A stretch of DNA of 47,218 nucleotides from Cryomorphaceae bacterium (lineage in GTDB: Bacteria > Bacteroidota > Bacteroidia > Flavobacteriales > Flavobacteriaceae): positions 1 to 47,218 of the forward strand of contig QOQA01000010.1 of the NCBI GenBank assembly GCA_003331875.1. The letters are read 5' to 3'. Positions 26,381-34,023 of this stretch are shown in pieces. The notes below the pieces were generated by a model. The model did not search any database. It worked only from the letters and a program-made list of their open reading frames with translations, and was not told the DNA's origin. The stretch's first letter is position 1. The number at the start of each line of letters is the position of its first letter. The translations under genes and the position numbers were made by a program.

Positions 26381-27379
26381 CTAGGGAACCTCAACCGAAT
26401 TAACAATTTTATCTATAATATCTGTAGAACTTATATTTTCCGCCTCAGCTTCATAGGTCAATCCGATTCTGTGTCTTAATACATCATGAATAACAGCCTT
26501 GATATCTTCTGGTATAACATAACCTCTTCTTTGAATAAATGCATGACATTTTGCTGCTTGAGCTAGATTAATACTTCCTCTTGGTGATGAGCCAAAACTA
26601 ATTAGAGGTTTTAAATCTTCTAAATTATTTTGTTCCGGGTAACGAGTTGCAAAAATTAATTTTAAGATATATTTTTCAATTTTTTCATCCATGTAAACTT
26701 GCTTTACAGATTCTTGTGCCTTTAGTATGTCTTTAATTGAAATAACAGGCTTTACTTTACTAAACGATTCGTTAATATTTGATCTGACAATCAATTGCTC
26801 ATCCTCAAACTCAGGATAAGATATTACACACTTTAACATGAATCTGTCCATTTGAGCCTCAGGAAGTGGATAGGTTCCCTCCTGCTCAATAGGATTCTGA
26901 GTTGCCATTACTAAGAAAGGTAATTGAAGTTTAAAAGTATTATCCCCAATTGTAACTTGCTTTTCTTGCATTGACTCAAGTAAAGCTGATTGGACTTTTG
27001 CAGGTGCTCGGTTTATTTCATCTGCCAAAACAAAATTTGCAAAAATTGGCCCTTTCTTAATCGAGAAATCGTTCTGCTTTATGTTATATATCATTGTACC
27101 AACAACATCAGCTGGTAACAGGTCAGGGGTAAATTGAATTCTACTAAATGTTCCCTTAACTGCTTGACTTAATGTATTAATAGCAAGGGTTTTTGCAAGA
27201 CCAGGTACTCCTTCGAGAAGAATGTGACCTTTACCAAGTAATCCAATTAATAGCCTTTCAAGCATGTATTTTTGACCAACTATTACTTTATTAATTTCAA
27301 GGAGTAGTAAATCAATGAATTCACTGTCTTTCTTTATTTGAGCATTAATTTTATTAATGTCAATATTGTTATTTTCCAT
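26381..27379 (-). CDS. MoxR-family AAA+ ATPase
   Basis: A 332-aa chaperone-like AAA+ ATPase. Walker A is GVPGLAKT, Walker B LADEINRAP, with the MoxR signature ATQNPIEQEGTYPLPEAQMD and the C-terminal lid motif SFGSSPRGSINL. MoxR proteins help mature or remodel VWA-domain partners; here the DUF58, BatA and BatB genes lie downstream. It is the first gene of the Bat operon, preceded by a 74-base gap after nadD that is the likely promoter site, though I see no clear consensus there. Confidence 0.95.
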   Translation of the reverse strand: MENNNIDINKINAQIKKDSEFIDLLLLEINKVIVGQKYMLERLLIGLLGKGHILLEGVPGLAKTLAINTLSQAVKGTFSRIQFTPDLLPADVVGTMIYNIKQNDFSIKKGPIFANFVLADEINRAPAKVQSALLESMQEKQVTIGDNTFKLQLPFLVMATQNPIEQEGTYPLPEAQMDRFMLKCVISYPEFEDEQLIVRSNINESFSKVKPVISIKDILKAQESVKQVYMDEKIEKYILKLIFATRYPEQNNLEDLKPLISFGSSPRGSINLAQAAKCHAFIQRRGYVIPEDIKAVIHDVLRHRIGLTYEAEAENISSTDIIDKIVNSVEVP

Positions 27380-27453
27380 AAGATATATTTCAGCTTAACA
27401 ATTTTATTAAAAAATGTTCAGTTAAAGTGTTAAATAATGGTTAAAGAGATTGA

Positions 27454-28029
27454 TTAAGATTTATATAGATTTTTATTATTTATTAACTCTATAATTTGAT
27501 CTGGAACAAGGTGGTCAATATTTTGTTCCATTCTGATCTTATCTCTTATTTCAGAGGAAGAAATTTCCATTAATTTACAATCACAGATTTTTACTTTTGG
27601 ATGATCCTCTAAAATAATATTTGTATTGGATTCCATTTCTCTTGGATATACATAAACCCCAGTATCTAAAATTGTTTCATAATTTTTCCATTCGTTTAGA
27701 TGAATCAAGTTATCTTGACCAATAATTACAGAAAAATTAATTTTGGGGTGCACCTCTAAAAGTTTTGAAATTGTATCAGACGTATGGTTTGGTTGTTTTA
27801 AAGAAAACTCAACATCAGAACAAACAAAATTTGCATTGCCATCACAAAACTTTTTAACCATTTCAAGCCTAATTTTTTCATCGGTTAAAACTAGTTTTTC
27901 TTTATGTGGGTTATGAGGTGTTACAACAAACCAAATTTGATCAAAATAATTTTTTAAGAAATATGATGCAATTTGGTCATGTCCAATATGAAGAGGATCA
28001 AAGGTGCCTAAAAATAAACCAACTTTCAT
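27454..28029 (-). CDS. nadD: Nicotinate-nucleotide adenylyltransferase
   Basis: A 191-aa enzyme adenylating nicotinate mononucleotide in NAD synthesis. Nucleotidyltransferase motif GTFDPLHIGH lies at residues 8-17, followed by TPHNPHK, and the second motif SSSEIRDKI near the C-terminus. Its ATG overlaps the gmk stop by four bases (ATGA). The yicC-gmk-nadD order is common in Flavobacteriia. Confidence 0.95.
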   Translation of the reverse strand: MKVGLFLGTFDPLHIGHDQIASYFLKNYFDQIWFVVTPHNPHKEKLVLTDEKIRLEMVKKFCDGNANFVCSDVEFSLKQPNHTSDTISKLLEVHPKINFSVIIGQDNLIHLNEWKNYETILDTGVYVYPREMESNTNIILEDHPKVKICDCKLMEISSSEIRDKIRMEQNIDHLVPDQIIELINNKNLYKS

Positions 28030-28589
28030 TTCAGGAATCTCTCAACTTTATCAATTAATTCTTGTTTTGCAACATCCAAATCTTCATTAATAATTACTGA
28101 ATCAAAATCAGCTTCTTTTTTCATTTCAATTTCTGCTTTACCGACTCTTTCTTTTATTTCACTAGGGTCATTCTTTTCTCTATCAATTAATCTTTTTTCT
28201 AAAATGTCAATACTGGGAGGTTTAATAAAAATTGAAATCGAAAGACTTTTAAAATACTTTTTTAATGATAGTGCACCTATTACATCAACATCAAAAACTA
28301 TATTGTGGTTGACAATCAGATTATTTACTTCTGACTTTAGAGTCCCATAATACATATCTTCATAAACTTTTTCGTATTCAATAAAATCTTGGTTATCAAT
28401 ACTATTTTTAAATTCTTCTTGTGAAAAAAAGAAATAATCCTTTCCATTAATTTCATGATCTCTTTTTTTTCTTGTTGTTGCAGAAACAGAAAATTTAAAG
28501 TTTAGTTTTTCAATAGAAAGAAGGTGTCGGGCAAGAGTAGTTTTTCCACTTCCTGAGGGTGCACTTAATATTACTACCTTGCCTGCCAT
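28026..28589 (-). CDS. gmk: Guanylate kinase
   Basis: A 187-aa enzyme phosphorylating GMP to GDP. ATG 28589 (MAGKVVILSAPSGSGKTT) is chosen: it places the P-loop APSGSGKTT at residues 10-18 as usual and overlaps the yicC stop by one base (TAATG). A longer upstream frame lies inside yicC. Other signatures are SATTRKKRDHEINGKDYFF and the lid RLIDREKND. Confidence 0.96.
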   Translation of the reverse strand: MAGKVVILSAPSGSGKTTLARHLLSIEKLNFKFSVSATTRKKRDHEINGKDYFFFSQEEFKNSIDNQDFIEYEKVYEDMYYGTLKSEVNNLIVNHNIVFDVDVIGALSLKKYFKSLSISIFIKPPSIDILEKRLIDREKNDPSEIKERVGKAEIEMKKEADFDSVIINEDLDVAKQELIDKVERFLK

Positions 28590-29446
28590 TATAGAATATT
28601 TAATAATTGTTCTCTGATTTTTTCTACACATGACTTCATCTCTACAACATGGTTTTGAATTAATGCATTGTTGGATTTTGATCCTATTGTATTTATCTCT
28701 CTACCCATTTCTTGACATATAAACCCTAGCTTTTTCCCTTTTTCAATTGATTTATTTTTTAGAGTCTCATTAAAAAAATTGATATGACTACCTAACCTCA
28801 TTAACTCCTCATTAATATCAATTTTTTCCAAGTAATAAAACATCTCTTGTTCAAATTTTCCGTGGTCATATTCAACGTTTAAATTTCTAGCTTTCTTTTC
28901 TAAATTTTCCTCGATGAATTTTTTATGATAGTTACTCTCTCCTTTTATTTTTTCAGAATATAAATTGATCATTTTGATGTTTTTTTCCAAATCTTTTTTT
29001 GTGTTGCTACCCTCTTTATTTCTAAAAGAAATTAATTCTTTAATAACAGATTTTAGATGAGATATTATTTTTTTTTCTACTTTTTGAGAAATCTTGTTCT
29101 TGCTTTTATTAATAGTATTCGGAAGATTTAAGATTGAATTTAACAGTTGTGATTTGTCAAATTTTGATATATCATTCAGATCTTTAAAATAGTTTTTTAT
29201 AACCTTTTTATTAAAACTAAAAGATTCTTCAGAAACTCCTAAAATTTTAACACTTAGCTCTACTTTGCCTCTAAACAAAAATTTTTTTAGAATATTTCTG
29301 ATATCTAATTCATATTTATGCAAAACTGTTGGTAAGGAAATTTTTGCATCAAAATACCTGCTATTCAGTGTTTTTAATTCAATATTTATTTCTAAATCAT
29401 CAATTTTAAAAGAGTTTGACCCGTATCCGGTCATTGATTGAAGCAT
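28589..29446 (-). CDS. YicC/YloC-family endoribonuclease
   Basis: A 285-aa protein. ATG 29446 gives MLQSMTGYG, the family start; a TTG two codons earlier is less likely. Conserved parts are the N-terminal LNSRYFDAKISLP segment and the C-terminal half with KKLGFICQEMGREINTIGSKSN, the most conserved block of the family. E. coli YicC and B. subtilis YloC are endoribonucleases. It is coupled to gmk. The high Lys/Asn/Ile content reflects low G+C. Confidence 0.92.
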   Translation of the reverse strand: MLQSMTGYGSNSFKIDDLEINIELKTLNSRYFDAKISLPTVLHKYELDIRNILKKFLFRGKVELSVKILGVSEESFSFNKKVIKNYFKDLNDISKFDKSQLLNSILNLPNTINKSKNKISQKVEKKIISHLKSVIKELISFRNKEGSNTKKDLEKNIKMINLYSEKIKGESNYHKKFIEENLEKKARNLNVEYDHGKFEQEMFYYLEKIDINEELMRLGSHINFFNETLKNKSIEKGKKLGFICQEMGREINTIGSKSNNALIQNHVVEMKSCVEKIREQLLNIL

Positions 29447-29476
29447 GTACAAAATTATAAAATCTTTTTGAGTATT

Positions 29477-30310
29477 CTAATCAATTTCTCTTATCCAAAT
29501 ATTTCTAAAACTTACTTTAGAGCAACAATGTTCTTGTATAGCTATAGGCCCATCCCCGTGAACTATGTTTTTGGGAGGCCCAACATTTTCTGTTGAACCT
29601 AAAACTTTAACATTATTATGTATCAATATACCGTTATGGAAAACTGTAATAGAACCTTCTTGAAATTTTTTACCAAATTCATCAAACTTGGGAGACACAA
29701 AAATCACATCATAGGATTGCCATTGTCCATCTTGTCTAGATGCATTAACAAGGGGTATATATTGTTTATAAATTGATCCAGCCATCCCATTAACATATGT
29801 TTGATTATCGAAACTATTCAAAATTTGTATTTCATAAAGATTGTGAAAAAAAACTCCACTATTCGATTGATATTGTGATCTGTCCTTGTATTTTAACTCA
29901 CTACATCCCCAAAACCTTTTCAAACCAAACTCATCAGGACATAAATCTTCAAAATCTAAAATACCGTCTTCATCACGGTCGGACTCCCTGTCAATTTCAG
30001 ATGAAGTTTTCCATTCGATATGAAGTTGAACGGAACCAAAATTTTCAATTGTTTGAATTCCCTCACCAGGGTTTTCAGAAAACATTGATCCATCATTATC
30101 AATTTTCCAATTAGATTTTTCATTTGACCATCTTTGTGACCAGTTCTTAAGGTTTTTTCCATTGAATAGAATTGTAGCATCGCTAGGTGGATTTGAAAAA
30201 TTTACTGAACTGATTTTTTTGGGTACTGGCCCCCACAACTCAGTGTCTTGTGGAGTTTGTGAAAATAAAATACAAGGGATTAAAAAAAAGTAAATGAATT
30301 TTCTAATCAA
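29477..30310 (-). CDS. DUF1080 (3-keto-disaccharide hydrolase) family protein with inserted Ca-binding repeat
   Basis: A 277-aa exported protein. TTG 30310 is the only plausible start and gives the signal peptide MIRKFIYFFLIPCILFSQ. The DUF1080 jelly-roll/lectin-like fold begins at about residue 45 (ATILFNGKNLKNWSQRW) and continues through FGSVQLHIEWK, NSGVFFHNLYEIQIL and DGQWQSYDVIFVSP to FRNIWIREID. The family (PF06439) includes 3-keto-sugar glycoside hydrolases/lyases. Residues 111-137 interrupt it between the EWK strand and NSGVF with a thrombospondin type 3-like repeat. The start overlaps the upstream TIM-barrel gene by eight bases, so the two are probably one transcript. Confidence 0.87.
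   Translation of the reverse strand: MIRKFIYFFLIPCILFSQTPQDTELWGPVPKKISSVNFSNPPSDATILFNGKNLKNWSQRWSNEKSNWKIDNDGSMFSENPGEGIQTIENFGSVQLHIEWKTSSEIDRESDRDEDGILDFEDLCPDEFGLKRFWGCSELKYKDRSQYQSNSGVFFHNLYEIQILNSFDNQTYVNGMAGSIYKQYIPLVNASRQDGQWQSYDVIFVSPKFDEFGKKFQEGSITVFHNGILIHNNVKVLGSTENVGPPKNIVHGDGPIAIQEHCCSKVSFRNIWIREID
29900..29980 (-). other. Thrombospondin type 3/OmpA-type calcium-binding repeat inside the DUF1080 gene
   Basis: Encodes DRDEDGILDFEDLCPDEFGL followed by KRFWGCS (residues 111-137). Acidic residues at alternating positions, D-G-I-x-D, then CPDE, a G-L-K stretch and a final GC match the single repeats found in tandem before OmpA domains of flavobacterial proteins (typically D-x-D-G-D-G, C-P, G-C-P). 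The two Cys would pair as a disulfide in the oxidising periplasm. Confidence 0.8.
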
Positions 30311-31352
30311 TACCCAAAATTTTATTTATATTATCGTCTTCTCCCCCTGCAAAATCATCAAAGATTTTTGAAGTAACTTGAATGATGTGATTATCAATGA
30401 ATTTTGAACCTTCTTTTGCTCCTTGCTCTGGACTCTTTATGCAACATTCCCATTCTAAAACAGCCCAACCATCAAATCCATATTGACACAGCTTTGAAAA
30501 AATTGTTTTAAAATCTACTTGACCATCACCCAATGATCTAAACCTTCCAGGTCTATCAATCCAATCTTGATAACCACCATAGACTCCTGATTTTCCTGTT
30601 GGATTAAATTCAGCATCTTTTACATGAAACATTTTTATGTAATCGTGATAGAAGTCTATAAATTGTAAGTAGTCCAATTGTTGTAAAACAAAATGACTTG
30701 GATCATACAACATTTTTACAGAGGAATGATTTTTTGTTATGGCTAAAAATTTTTCAAATGTAATGCCATCATGCAGGTCTTCCCCAGGATGAATTTCATA
30801 ACAAATTTGAACATCTTTTTCTTTTGCATGATCAAGAATTGGCATCCATCTATTTGCAAGTTCTTTAAAACCTGCATCTACTAAACCAATAGGTCTTTGA
30901 GGCCATGGGTACATAGTATGAAACATTAGTGAACCTGAAAAAGAAGCCATTGGTTTTATTTCTAAAAAACTGCTGGCATTTATTGCACTAATCATTTGAC
31001 TTTTGGCCCATTTTGTTCTTTCACCAACTTTTCCATGTAAATTTTTTGGAGCAAATGAATCAAACATAATGTCATAACTAGGATGTGTAGCAATCAGTTG
31101 ACCTTGTAGGTGTGTTGCAAGTTCACTAATTTTAAGACCATTCTCTTTAACAATACCTTTTATTTCGTCACAGTAGGTTTTACTTTTTCCTGCAGTTTCT
31201 AAGTCAAAAACTCTATTATCCCAAGTAGGAATTTGTATGGCCTTATAGCCCAGTTTTTTTGCCCATTTTGAGATGCTATGTAGGTTGTTAAATGGCTTAT
31301 CATCTCCTAAAAACTGAGCCAAAAAAATTGCAGGACCTTTGATGGTTTTCAT
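30303..31352 (-). CDS. Sugar phosphate isomerase/epimerase-like TIM barrel
   Basis: A 349-aa protein of the xylose-isomerase-like TIM-barrel superfamily. Acidic/His metal-ligand candidates at strand ends are visible: the Glu of CYEIHPGED, the Asp-His of YDPSHFVLQ, the His of MFHVKDAEF and the Glu of VLEWEC. There is no signal peptide, unlike its two neighbours. It overlaps the upstream TIM-barrel gene (ATGA) and the downstream DUF1080 gene. Homologues in Bacteroidetes occur with Gfo/Idh/MocA oxidoreductases and DUF1080 proteins in 3-keto-sugar metabolism. The exact substrate is unknown. Confidence 0.88.
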   Translation of the reverse strand: MKTIKGPAIFLAQFLGDDKPFNNLHSISKWAKKLGYKAIQIPTWDNRVFDLETAGKSKTYCDEIKGIVKENGLKISELATHLQGQLIATHPSYDIMFDSFAPKNLHGKVGERTKWAKSQMISAINASSFLEIKPMASFSGSLMFHTMYPWPQRPIGLVDAGFKELANRWMPILDHAKEKDVQICYEIHPGEDLHDGITFEKFLAITKNHSSVKMLYDPSHFVLQQLDYLQFIDFYHDYIKMFHVKDAEFNPTGKSGVYGGYQDWIDRPGRFRSLGDGQVDFKTIFSKLCQYGFDGWAVLEWECCIKSPEQGAKEGSKFIDNHIIQVTSKIFDDFAGGEDDNINKILGID

Positions 31353-32284
31353 GTATTTATAATTTTTTCTAATAACTTCTTTGTAGCAAGAATTCCTTCA
31401 TCTTCACTCAATCTATTTCCTTCATATTCTATTCCAATATAACCTTCATATGGGTGATCATTAACTATCCTCATCATTTTGTAGTAGTCAATATACTTCT
31501 CATCACCATTATCTAAAAAATCATAAGATTTAGCACTGAGAGCTTTAGCAAAAGGCATTAAATCATTAATTCCTTCATATCTATCATACCATTTTTTACA
31601 AATATTTAGATTTGCTGGATTTGGGGAGCCTTTAATGCAAAAGTTTCCAAAATCAGGTAAGGTTCCACAGTTATCTTGTGTTATTGATTTCATAACATCA
31701 GCTAAATATTTACCATTTGATGAAAAACTACCATGATTCTCTACCGTAATGTTTAGGTTAGGCGAATACTCACACAAAGTATTTAATGACATTATTGAAT
31801 TTTTTTTCCATTTATCAAAACTATTACTTCCTCTCAAATCTACTCTGACAGACTCGCAACCAATTTCATTGGCCACATCAATCCAAGCCTTGTGTTTATC
31901 AATTGCCATTGCTCTTAGGTTTTTACGACTAGATGCTAGTTCGCCCTCTTGAGAAATCATAATCAGTAAATTTTTAACTCCGTTATCATTGGCCCGAGAA
32001 TTTAAATCCTTGACAAGAGTTTTCATTGAATTTTTGGATAAATAATCTGAATTAACCGAATATAATGTGTTTACATGCTCAATGGCATCAATTTCTAACT
32101 CTCTTGCCTTTATTGCAAAATCTACTGGTGAAATTTTACCGCTGGATATTGAACCATTAATTGACCACTGAGCCAATGAAATTTTATATTTTTTGGCATT
32201 AAAATTGTTTATTTTAATTGCATCTAAAGAAGCCAAGCCTAATAATGATGATGATAATAAACTTGAGAAATTTCTTCTATTCAA
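31349..32284 (-). CDS. Tat-exported sugar isomerase/epimerase-like TIM barrel
   Basis: A 311-aa protein. The start is TTG 32284: no in-frame ATG exists upstream before a stop, and it yields MNRRNFSSLLSSSLLGLASL, a twin-arginine signal (RRNF) with a hydrophobic stretch. The rest is a xylose-isomerase-like TIM barrel, with likely metal ligands in ENHGSF, the Asp of LPDFGNF, the D-F-L-D-N-G-D segment and EYEGNRL. Tat export implies folding, perhaps with metal, before transport. It is the first gene of the three-gene sugar unit and divergent from the azurin gene (73-base gap). Confidence 0.87.
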   Translation of the reverse strand: MNRRNFSSLLSSSLLGLASLDAIKINNFNAKKYKISLAQWSINGSISSGKISPVDFAIKARELEIDAIEHVNTLYSVNSDYLSKNSMKTLVKDLNSRANDNGVKNLLIMISQEGELASSRKNLRAMAIDKHKAWIDVANEIGCESVRVDLRGSNSFDKWKKNSIMSLNTLCEYSPNLNITVENHGSFSSNGKYLADVMKSITQDNCGTLPDFGNFCIKGSPNPANLNICKKWYDRYEGINDLMPFAKALSAKSYDFLDNGDEKYIDYYKMMRIVNDHPYEGYIGIEYEGNRLSEDEGILATKKLLEKIINT

Positions 32285-32357
32285 AATAACTATTTTAAGT
32301 ACTACTAAATATAAAAATTTAATTATGAATTGTAACTTTATAAAAATAAATCATTTG

Positions 32358-32852
32358 ATGAAAATTAAAATCATCCCTCTTTTATTAATGCTATTTATAA
32401 TATCATGTAAAAATGAATCTGCAAAGGAAAAATTTAGCTACGAAAGGGTTCAGGAAAATGTGGAAAAAATTGAAAGTACTGAACAAACAATTATTATTTT
32501 AAATTCAAATGACCTAATGCTTTTTGACAAAACATCTTTGTTGGCAAGGGCTGGGAAAAATATAAGGTTTACTTTAAATCATACAGGTAAAATTGGAAAA
32601 GAATTTATGGGACATAATTTTGTTTTATTAAAAAAAGATGTTGATGTTGATGATTTTGCAATGCTTGCACTTGATTTTAAGGAAAATGAATATATTCCCA
32701 AAAATAATGACTTTATTGTTCATACTAGAATGCTTGGTGGTGGCGAAAGTGAGACAATAAATTTCATCATTGAAGAACCAGGAACTTATAAATATGTATG
32801 TACGTTTCCAGGACATTATCAAATCATGCAAGGGGAATTAACAATAGAATAA
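32358..32852 (+). CDS. Azurin-like type 1 copper lipoprotein
   Basis: A 164-aa electron-transfer protein. ATG 32358 starts a lipoprotein signal (LFIISC, lipid on Cys17). The residues after Cys (KNES) are not an acidic surface-export signal, so it probably faces the periplasm. The type 1 copper ligands of azurin are all present: His86 (MGHNFVLL), Cys148, His153 and Met157 (VCTFPGHYQIMQ), with the same 5- and 4-residue spacing as Pseudomonas azurin. The likely role is carrying electrons between periplasmic redox enzymes. It is coupled by TAATG to the cystathionine enzyme gene. Confidence 0.94.
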   Translation: MKIKIIPLLLMLFIISCKNESAKEKFSYERVQENVEKIESTEQTIIILNSNDLMLFDKTSLLARAGKNIRFTLNHTGKIGKEFMGHNFVLLKKDVDVDDFAMLALDFKENEYIPKNNDFIVHTRMLGGGESETINFIIEEPGTYKYVCTFPGHYQIMQGELTIE

Positions 32853-33991
32853 TGAAATTTAATACAAAGGTTATTCACGGTGGACAAATAAAAGAAAAAG
32901 GATATGGAGCAGTAATGCCACCTATATACCAAACCTCTACGTATGCTCAATCTGAACCCGGTGTTCACCAAGGATATGAATATAGTAGAAGTCAAAATCC
33001 AACAAGGCATGCACTGGAAAACTCCATTGCAAGTTTAGAGAATGCGAAATATGGTCTCGCATTCAGCTCTGGATTAAGCGCAATCGATGCAATTTTAAAA
33101 CTATTTAAACCTGGTGATGAAATAATAAGTACACACGACCTGTATGGTGGTTCTTACAGATTGTTTAATAAAATATATAAGAAATATGGGCTTAAATTTG
33201 TTTTTGAGGACCTAAAAAATTTAGAAAAAGTTGAAAAATTAATTACCTCCAAAACAAGACTAGTATGGGTTGAAACTCCTACAAACCCAATGATTAACGT
33301 TATTGATATTGCTGCAATTTCTGAAATATGTAAAAAAAATAAAATCCTACTTGGTGTTGACAACACATTTTCTACTCCTTATCTGCAAAGACCTTTGGAT
33401 TTAGGTGCTGATATTGTCATGCACTCTGGAACAAAGTATTTAGCTGGCCATAGTGATGTTATAATTGGACTTATTGCTTTGAATGATAATATAATAGCTG
33501 AGGATCTCTTTTTTATACAAAATTCTAGTGGTGCAATATGTGGACCAATGGATGCATTCCTCACTCTAAGAGGAATAAAAACACTTCATGTGAGAATGGA
33601 AAGACACTGCTCAAACGGAGAAAAAGTTTTTGAATTTTTAAACCAATGTAAAAAAGTTGATAAAATATATTGGCCTGGTTTAGAATCTCATCCAAATCAT
33701 TTAGTAGCAAAAAGACAAATGAAAAAATTTGGAGGCATGATATCCTTCACTTTTGCTAGCAATATATACAGTGATGTTGTAAACTTTACAAAAAAACTAA
33801 AAGTTTTTACTCTTGCTGAATCCCTTGGTGGTGTTGAAAGCTTAGTCAATCATCCTGCAACCATGACTCACGCCTCAATGCCAAAAAAAGACAGGGAAAG
33901 AAATGGTATTACTGAATCTTTAATCAGATTAAGTGTTGGTATAGAAGATTCAAGCGATCTGGTAAATGACCTAGACAAATCAATTAATTAA
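32852..33991 (+). CDS. Cystathionine gamma-synthase/gamma-lyase family PLP enzyme
   Basis: A 379-aa trans-sulfuration enzyme. ATG 32852 (MKFNTKVIHGGQ) overlaps the azurin stop by one base. The PLP Lys is Lys195 in SGTKYLAGHSD; Tyr/Arg of EYSRSQNPTR bind phosphate from the neighbouring subunit, and the PLP-contacting VDNTFSTPYLQRP is intact. The C-terminal LAESLGGVESLVNHPATMTH is diagnostic of the family. Gamma-synthase (methionine biosynthesis) and gamma-lyase (cysteine from cystathionine) cannot be told apart reliably by eye. Confidence 0.92.
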   Translation: MKFNTKVIHGGQIKEKGYGAVMPPIYQTSTYAQSEPGVHQGYEYSRSQNPTRHALENSIASLENAKYGLAFSSGLSAIDAILKLFKPGDEIISTHDLYGGSYRLFNKIYKKYGLKFVFEDLKNLEKVEKLITSKTRLVWVETPTNPMINVIDIAAISEICKKNKILLGVDNTFSTPYLQRPLDLGADIVMHSGTKYLAGHSDVIIGLIALNDNIIAEDLFFIQNSSGAICGPMDAFLTLRGIKTLHVRMERHCSNGEKVFEFLNQCKKVDKIYWPGLESHPNHLVAKRQMKKFGGMISFTFASNIYSDVVNFTKKLKVFTLAESLGGVESLVNHPATMTHASMPKKDRERNGITESLIRLSVGIEDSSDLVNDLDKSIN

Positions 33992-34023
33992 TATTGATTA
34001 CATTTAGATAATAATCAATCTAA

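Noticed and set aside
28590-28631. Longer guanylate kinase starting at 28631
   Set aside because: The extension lies inside yicC, and the ATG at 28589 gives the standard P-loop position and a TAATG junction.
29797-30114. Plus-strand 105-codon open frame opposite the DUF1080 gene
   Set aside because: Antisense shadow: composition is odd, there is no family motif, and the minus-strand frame has clear DUF1080 signatures.
32193-32357. Longer azurin protein reaching into the divergent TIM-barrel gene
   Set aside because: The lipoprotein signal begins at ATG 32358; upstream residues are the antisense of another gene's signal peptide.
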